From: Chromera velia
Lineage: Eukaryota > Sar > Chromeraceae
Length of the DNA stretch: 26,972 nt
Assembly (NCBI GenBank): GCA_018398765.1
Contig: JAHBMJ010001721.1
Span: 1 to 26,972, forward strand
Direction of reading: 5' to 3'
The notes below the pieces were generated by a model. It saw only the letters and a program-made list of their open reading frames with translations. It searched no databases and was not told the origin of the DNA. Each line of letters starts with the position of its first letter. Position 1 is the stretch's first letter. Made by a program: the position numbers and the translations under genes. This document shows positions 22,019-26,972 of this stretch, piece after piece.

Positions 22019-22268
22019 ACGAGAAGATCTACTCTCACTTGTTACTAGCCTGCCAGCCAGCCTATTTATTTGCTCACCTGTTGGAGGATGGCAGCTCTCC
22101 CCTTGTCTACCAGAGAAGGGATGTTGTCCAAATGCCCTAGGACGGCAGAGAGACGCCGAACAAGCAGGTCTGCCTTCACGCCCTCAATCTCTGCAGCCAG
22201 AGCTCTGGCCTCTCGGGACTTGATGGGAAGACCCAGACGCAAAAGGGACTCGGGGTCCTGTCAGAGAC

Positions 22269-22310
<42 letters not shown>

Positions 22311-23188
22311 TAGGGATGGGTGGGCGGGAAAGAGAGTAAATATGCGAACAGAGTCGGGTATGAAAACGGATAGAGAGAGACTTCTTACAGCGAGAAAGAG
22401 ACGGGTGCAAAAACTGTACGGGACCCTGGACAGAGTCCTTCTTCCATAGAAACATTCCTGACGCATCTCTATCTCTGCATTGTCGTTCTCTCTGTTTTGA
22501 AAGCATTCCCTCTCCCCCGGATACCCGACGTTACTGTGTACTCCCACTCTTTCGATGGATCGTCTTTGTTTCGTCTTCTTTTTCTTCCTGCTCCCCCTTC
22601 ACTCCAATTGCACGGCTGCAGTATCCCTGTTTCTAGCCTTCATTCTTCCATTTTCACTCTTTTAGTTTTCGAATCTGCCCTTCTTTGCTCACTTCTGCCT
22701 GAGCGTCTCTTTCTCCGTCTCTTCATATACTCTGAAGATTCTCAACGACCCACGCTTCCTTTGCAATGCCGGTGCCGTCTATGGACATCATTTTCCTTTT
22801 ACTCTCCACCCGACCACTCATCCCTCACCTTATTCACGCGCGTTCCGGCAGATGATGGCGCGTTCATCCTCTTATTCCTCGAGTTCACCGTGCCAAGCAT
22901 CGCCTCGGCAGGTTGCAATCCGCCGGCCGTCTCCACGGCAGTGATCAGCAAACTGGACGCTACGGCTGCCTTTGCCGCCTCAACGCTCCTTCGGATCATC
23001 TGTTGGCGTGACAACACGGAATCTCGAAGGTCCCCCAATTCCCCCCCCTCCCCTGCCTCAAGAAGAAGAGTCACACCCCCCACCCGTTCGGACTCGGCCC
23101 GTCTGAGTCTCCGGACGCCACCGAAGTCCCGACGCACAACGCCCACGAAAGCATCGGCAGCACTGACAAGCAGAAGCAGGCGCAGCAT
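19175..23188 (-). CDS. CYP38: Thylakoid-lumen cyclophilin, CYP38/TLP40 type (7 exons)
   Basis: Multidomain lumenal cyclophilin; plant members assist photosystem II assembly. Exons, minus strand: 23188-22829, 22257-22078, 21821-21489, 21173-20958, 20584-20507, 20067-19946 and 19292-19175 (stop). They join in frame to 468 residues, near the plant length. Start: first in-frame ATG. Residues 1-13 are a signal peptide ([13 protein letters not shown]), F14 opens an Arg-rich transit peptide, and R66-R67 with a hydrophobic stretch and PAEA (93-96) form a twin-arginine lumen signal. A helical domain follows ([12 protein letters not shown], 121 on). The cyclophilin-like domain covers about 290-468: [47 protein letters not shown] and a GDIIES end. 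In plant CYP38 this fold has little isomerase activity. Exon 6 has an in-frame second donor copy 81 nt downstream. Confidence 0.95.
19295..19449. repeat. (CA)n/(CGCA)n/(AG)n tract at the 3' end of CYP38 intron 6
   Basis: Read on the gene strand this is CT, then GT and GCGT units, running straight into TGTGCAG at the acceptor (exon starts at 19292). The usual pyrimidine tract next to the acceptor is replaced by a TG repeat. Confidence 0.95.
19859..19957 (-). repeat. Duplicated exon 6 end/donor of CYP38 with internal hairpin
   Basis: The 18-nt ACTGACCGTCCGTCCATA (+ strand) at 19940-19957, covering the exon 6 end and GTCAGT donor on the minus strand, recurs exactly at 19859-19876. The offset is 81 nt, a multiple of three, and the intervening sequence has no stop in frame, so the second donor would add 27 residues ending again in MDGR. 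Between the copies are 12-nt inverted arms, 19880-19891 and 19920-19931. Confidence 0.95.
20410..20524 (-). repeat. Degenerate duplicate of the CYP38 exon 5 end/donor
   Basis: The exon 5 end and donor (20501-20524 on +) align with 20410-20433 inside the following intron at 18 of 24 positions, offset 91. The GT of the donor is kept in the copy, but the rest of the donor reads GTCTGG. Confidence 0.6.
21988..22015. repeat. (CT)n in CYP38 intron 2
   Basis: A pure CT run of about 28 bp in the intron between exons 2 and 3; it is GA-rich on the coding strand. Confidence 0.97.
22262..22310. repeat. (GA)n at the 3' end of CYP38 intron 1
   Basis: On the gene strand this is a CT-rich tract directly before the acceptor CTGACAG at exon 2, so it doubles as the polypyrimidine tract. 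Confidence 0.95.
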
Positions 23189-23887
23189 ACTGTCGACTTT
23201 CTTTGCAACTGGAGAAAGGAAGAAGATCAGACCCGAAACCACGAGGACCCAGTCTGTACACTTTCTGGTCGATCGTTCCAATGGAGACGTGATACCACAC
23301 CAAGCTCGTCAGTACCAAATTCGTTGGGCAAGCGCTACCTTAGAAGCGGTGAAAAATGCAGTTCGAAGAAGTGCATACAGATCATGCAGTCTTCCTCCAT
23401 ATGGACCTTATCCAAAGGCGGAACATCGCTGCATATATAGCCAGTTTGGAACTTTGACTCGGAAGTCAGTGAGGATCGATGGAATTCGATCGATGGATGA
23501 TCGACATTTGACATCGCGGCGGCGCCCGTGACAGTGTGCAGGACCCTGCAGGGCCGCGGCCCGGCGGCCGCTCGCTGGCTGCATATACATATGGCGCAGT
23601 TTTTCAAGTTTGTGTCGGGCAACTGCATCTCTCCGCGCATGCGAACACAAAAAATTGTGACAAAATTAATTCACCTCAAAATTCGATCGAATTTCGGAAG
23701 TGCATGAGCTCCCTCACACAAGTTACCGCCACTTACCGGTACTAAACCCGTCCTCACCCGACTTCCAGAGATTTCAAAAGGTACACATCAACCCCTCACT
23801 TGCAATAAAACGATTGCGTAGGAAGTCTCAGGTTCAAGAGAGAACGATACCGTCTCCGAGGAAGACACCGCCGTCTCCTCCAGAACA
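23189..23887. promoter_or_regulatory. Head-to-head intergenic region, CYP38 (-) and DPY19 (+)
   Basis: The two start codons lie 699 bp apart in divergent orientation, so both 5' UTRs and promoters share this stretch. It contains a perfect 12-bp GC palindrome (GGGCCGCGGCCC, 23551-23562) next to GCGGCCGC, and a perfect 16-bp palindrome AAATTCGATCGAATTT at 23679-23694. It also has several CGATCGAT repeats near 23475-23505 and two TGCATATA motifs. No coding frame here resembles a known family. Transcription starts cannot be placed. Confidence 0.55.
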
Positions 23888-26764
23888 ATGTGGAGCCGCA
23901 AAGGTTCTCTGGCCATTGCTGCCATCGCAGCTTTGATCTCTTTTGTCTTCTTCGTGCGACGCTTCAGAGTCACTCTCCGTCTGCCTATCGATGAGCAGCG
24001 TCTGAGTCCGTTCAGTGAGTCGGCGTTCTACATTTCTTTCTTCTTCGATGTCGTCGACGCTCCCTCCTTCAGTGCGGCCGTGGATACCCTTCTGCGAGAC
24101 GGCAGATCGGAGTATCCAGACGTCGTCAACGCACTCAGAAGGTTCAACGTGTACCAGGAATTCCTCACAGGGATGCTCTACAGATGCGTGAATCTGGTTG
24201 TTCCGGGTGTGTTGAATTACTTCAATTTCTATGCGATCCTGGTCTTCGCTTTCGCTGCCACAGGAGTGGGGGCTGTATCGTATCTCGCCAGCACCTTGGG
24301 CAAAGATTGGCGGTGTGGGGTGGCAGCGTTCGGGTTCTTCGCAGGCCTGGTGAACCAGAGACTGATCCTGCGTCTGAGTAGTATTCCTCTGAGGGAGAAT
24401 TGGGGCACACCCCTGCTGTGGTTGAATTTTGTGGCAACCACAGAGATCTTGAGTTTGTCTCCGAAGAAAATGGAGAAAGGGGGGGGAAGTGGTTGGAAGA
24501 TTATGTTTTTCCTGTCCACTCTGTTTGCCCTGCTCTTCTGGCAGTTTTCTTCCTTTGCATTCACCACACAGGGTACTGCCCTGTTCGCAACTTATCTGCT
24601 CGGCTTTCCCGTCAGAGGAAGGGTAAAGAGCCTGTTCATCCTTCACACAGCGGCCTCGGTCACCGCCCTCGTTCTCCAGTTTTTCCCCCGGCTCCTTTAC
24701 ATGTCCGTGTACATGCATATGAACGTTGCGATTCTCATCGTTCTCACCGTTTCCGGCAGTCTCTGGGCGAGGCGGGGAACGGGGGACGGCAGTTCTGAAG
24801 GGGCAGGGGATTGGCCTCCTCCTTCTTTTTCGTTGAGACTGTCTGAGGGCATTTCTGCAGTCCTGCTGTGGGGTGTCATTCGTTTGGCTTTCAATAGTTA
24901 CGCTACAGACGACAGTCATGTGTTTCAGATTTTGAAGGAGAAGTTTGGGTTTGCAGAGCATAACTTTGACTCGAAGATCTATCAGATGGGTGCGATTGAG
25001 TTTGACTTCATTCAGAATTTCCAGGTGAACATGATCAAGGAGAGCGGCGTCCATTGGCTTGCTCTGCCGGTGCTTCTTGGTTGTTTTGTCCACGCTTTTG
25101 TTGGGTTTGGACTCTCCCTGTGGGTCCGTTCTGGTCCCAGAAAAGAGAAGGAAGAGGGGGGGAGTGCAGAGACAGGGCCTGTAGACACAGGCGGAACGGG
25201 AGGGGCAGACGGGTTGAGAAACCGAAAGGCGAAGGCGGGAGGGGCAGGAAGTGGAGTAAAGGGGCAGTATCAGTCTCAATCATCGGGATCAGAGAAGAGC
25301 AGATGGGCAGGAGAGGACGAAAGTGACGTTGGCATAGTGGTTGATTTGGCTTATCATCGGGAGGGTACCGTGGCGAGTCAAGTCGCTTCAAAAGGAAAGA
25401 AGGAAAAGGAAAAGGACAAAGAGAAAGGCGGGGGGGAGAAGAAGACAGGTGCAGGGGGATGGCTGTGGGGGGCGACTTGGAGAGAACACCCTCAACTTTG
25501 TTATCATTTTCTGCAAGGGGCTGCTTTTGTCTTTCTTGCCTACACAATCTCCCGCCTTCGTGTGCTTGCTCTGCCTCACCTTTGTGCGTTGGGGGGAGCG
25601 GCCGTGTCCCCCTTCTTCTGGGCATCGGCAGTCGGCCTCAGAGCGCCTTTCGGGTGGGGGGGGAGGAGACGGTCTCGGTGTTCGTTTTTGGGCTGGGTGG
25701 TGTTGGTGCTCCTTCAGATTGGCGTGACGGCTCTTTGCACCCTTCCTTTCTGGTTTCGGTCAGTGGGAGGGCCCAGATAGACGGTGATTTCTCTGACTCG
25801 ATGTGTGTGGGCCGGTTGTGTTGAGATGACTATTTGGTTTTGTTGTTCTTCGCTTGCGTTCTGGGCAGGAATGGAACGAATAAGCAAGCAGACACTTTAC
25901 AAAAAGGGGATGGGGAAAGAAAAGAGAAGGGAGGCACTCTGAGGAAAGAAGGGATCGATCGGGGGTCCTGTAGAGGGATTGAGAGGATTCGAACCGCAGG
26001 GGTCCTAGGTTTGAATTCTTTTGGCTGTCTGTTCTGGAGAGACAGACAGAAAGAGAAGAAGGAAGAGAGAGTGACGTCGCTCAATCAGCCTTCTGGTGTG
26101 TTCACTCCCCTGTTCTATCTCTCTCGTCTGTCTCCATACCATGCCTGCAGAGTTCCCCTAAGCGAAATGAAAGACAACCCGGAGGTCAGCATGAGGGACA
26201 GATGGGTAAAGAATCGGAGAGCAAATGACTCACAGTCTTCTTGTACGAATACTGGCAGTTTGAAACGAGAGTGTCTTCCCCGATCCGTTCTTTTGCTCTG
26301 ACCTCTTTGGATCTCTCTCTCTTGCCTCACTGCCTGTATCGAGTTCATTGATAAAGAAAGAACCGTCAGGGTGTGTGTCTCGCCTCTCGCCGCCCGGTGT
26401 CCCCCCCTTACCCAGAAGGGAGATTCTTGCAACTCGGGCTTGTTTCTCCATTTGAGAAGGTTCTGTACGGTATGCTTGAACCTCCCCTCCCCAGCCGTTC
26501 TCGCTGTGTCTTTCAACATTGGAACGAGCAAGAGAAGCCGGGGGGGGGACGATCGACTGGATGGACGAAGGACCGACTGCGTGCGTCAAAGACAAAGCAA
26601 GATCCCCGCCGAGGCGAAAAGAAACAGACAAACGACTGCTTGTGCATGTCTGCATGCAGGCCGAGAATGCAGGGTTCGACGATGTGAAGGAGCTCTGCCA
26701 GTGGATGGAGAAGAACCTTCCGAAGGGAGCCGGGCTCTTCAGCGACATGACTCTCTCAGCACAG
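23888..26764 (+). CDS. DPY19: DPY19-type protein C-mannosyltransferase, 3' end outside window
   Basis: ER multispan GT-C enzyme moving mannose from dolichol-phosphate-mannose onto tryptophan (WxxW sites in thrombospondin repeats). Exons: 23888-25758, 26151-26184 and 26660-26764, then a GTAAGC donor with no further exon visible. Joined: 670 residues so far. The ATG at 23888 starts a short tail and a first membrane helix (residues 7-22). Family landmarks: SESAFYISFFFDVVDAPSF with E44 (43-61), EYPDVVNALRRFNVYQE (75-91), LRENWGTPLLWLNF, FWQFSSFAFTTQ, DDSHVFQILKEKF, EFDFIQ and ALPHLCALGG (about 560). The last exon, KELCQWMEKNLPKGAGLFSDM, matches the start of the lumenal C-terminal domain. A Gly/Lys/Glu-rich insert covers about 414-530. 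The 34-nt middle exon is inferred because it alone restores phase and has canonical sites. Confidence 0.93.
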
Positions 26765-26808
26765 GTAAGCAACAGACAGACAGACAGACTCTGTCAGCAT
26801 AGGTGAAC
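26750..26808 (+). repeat. Degenerate duplicate of the DPY19 exon 3 end/donor
   Basis: Exon end plus donor (26750-26770) aligns with 26788-26808 in the intron at 17 of 21 positions, offset 38. Both hold AGGT; the copy has GTGAAC in place of GTAAGC. A CAGA run lies between them. Confidence 0.75.
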
Positions 26809-26932
26809 GAGATAAACCGACAGAGAGTCTGCAAGAAAGGAGGCATAGCTGATCTTCTCTTCTTTGGCGCAAGGAATGACACCAGAAGCCCAACGGAAAG
26901 GACCAGGAGGAGGTGGTGATTGCACTCTGTGT

Positions 26933-26972
26933 GCGTGCGTGCGTGTGTGTGTGTGTGTGGGGGGGGGGGGGG
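26933..26972. repeat. (GT)n and poly-G at window end
   Basis: GCGT, then GT units, then a G run to the last base. The run of G at the very edge may mark where assembly or sequencing failed. Confidence 0.8.

Noticed and set aside
23189-23281. Longer CYP38 N-terminus upstream of 23188
   Set aside because: The frame stays open but has no ATG there; starting at 23188 puts the signal peptide at the true N-terminus.
23834-25279. 481-codon minus-strand open frame opposite DPY19
   Set aside because: It is an antisense shadow of a well-supported coding exon with no family resemblance of its own.
25980-26025. Possible tRNA T-arm: GGTTCGAATCC on the minus strand
   Set aside because: The stem flanking the loop mispairs, and no D-arm, anticodon arm or acceptor stem can be laid out around it.

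Overview
The window is nuclear DNA of a eukaryote. It carries four spliced, protein-coding genes with GT-AG introns, long repeat-filled spacers and abundant microsatellites. I see no rRNA, tRNA or CRISPR array. Two genes point to a photosynthetic alveolate with a complex plastid, most like a chromerid (Chromera or Vitrella type). The HGPRT is closest in wording to the apicomplexan enzymes. The thylakoid-lumen cyclophilin carries a signal peptide, then a phenylalanine-led transit peptide, then a twin-arginine lumen signal. The organism assignment is inference.

Layout: (1) 476-4545 (+), OST1/ribophorin I, four exons, complete; its third intron holds about 670 bp of GGAA-type purine repeat. (2) 4546-11196, a gene-poor spacer. 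It contains a TA-flanked inverted-repeat DNA transposon relic (5231-6447) and a compound block of duplicated units (7517-10055) loaded with CA, GC, GA and CAGA microsatellites. (3) 11197-16736 (+), hypoxanthine-guanine phosphoribosyltransferase. Nine exons are secure, one first exon is a candidate, and at least one small 5' exon is unresolved. (4) 16737-19174, a convergent spacer, AT-rich and then microsatellite-rich. (5) 23188-19175 (-), CYP38/TLP40-type cyclophilin, seven exons, complete, 468 residues. (6) 23189-23887, a head-to-head intergenic region. (7) 23888-26764 (+), a DPY19-type C-mannosyltransferase whose 3' end lies beyond the window.

OST1 and DPY19 both act in ER protein glycosylation (N-glycosylation and tryptophan C-mannosylation). 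HGPRT is purine salvage, and CYP38 is a photosystem II assembly factor. There is no sign that the four genes form one pathway.

The most unusual signal is in the introns. In at least five of about 21 introns, and probably six, a short stretch covering the exon end and its 5' splice site is copied again 34-91 bp downstream, inside the intron. This occurs in all four genes and on both strands. In CYP38 the copy gives a second donor exactly 81 nt downstream with an open frame. In addition, about half of the donors read GTCAG rather than GTAAG or GTGAG. Together these suggest a local duplication process acting at exon-intron borders, possibly linked to intron gain or donor shifting.
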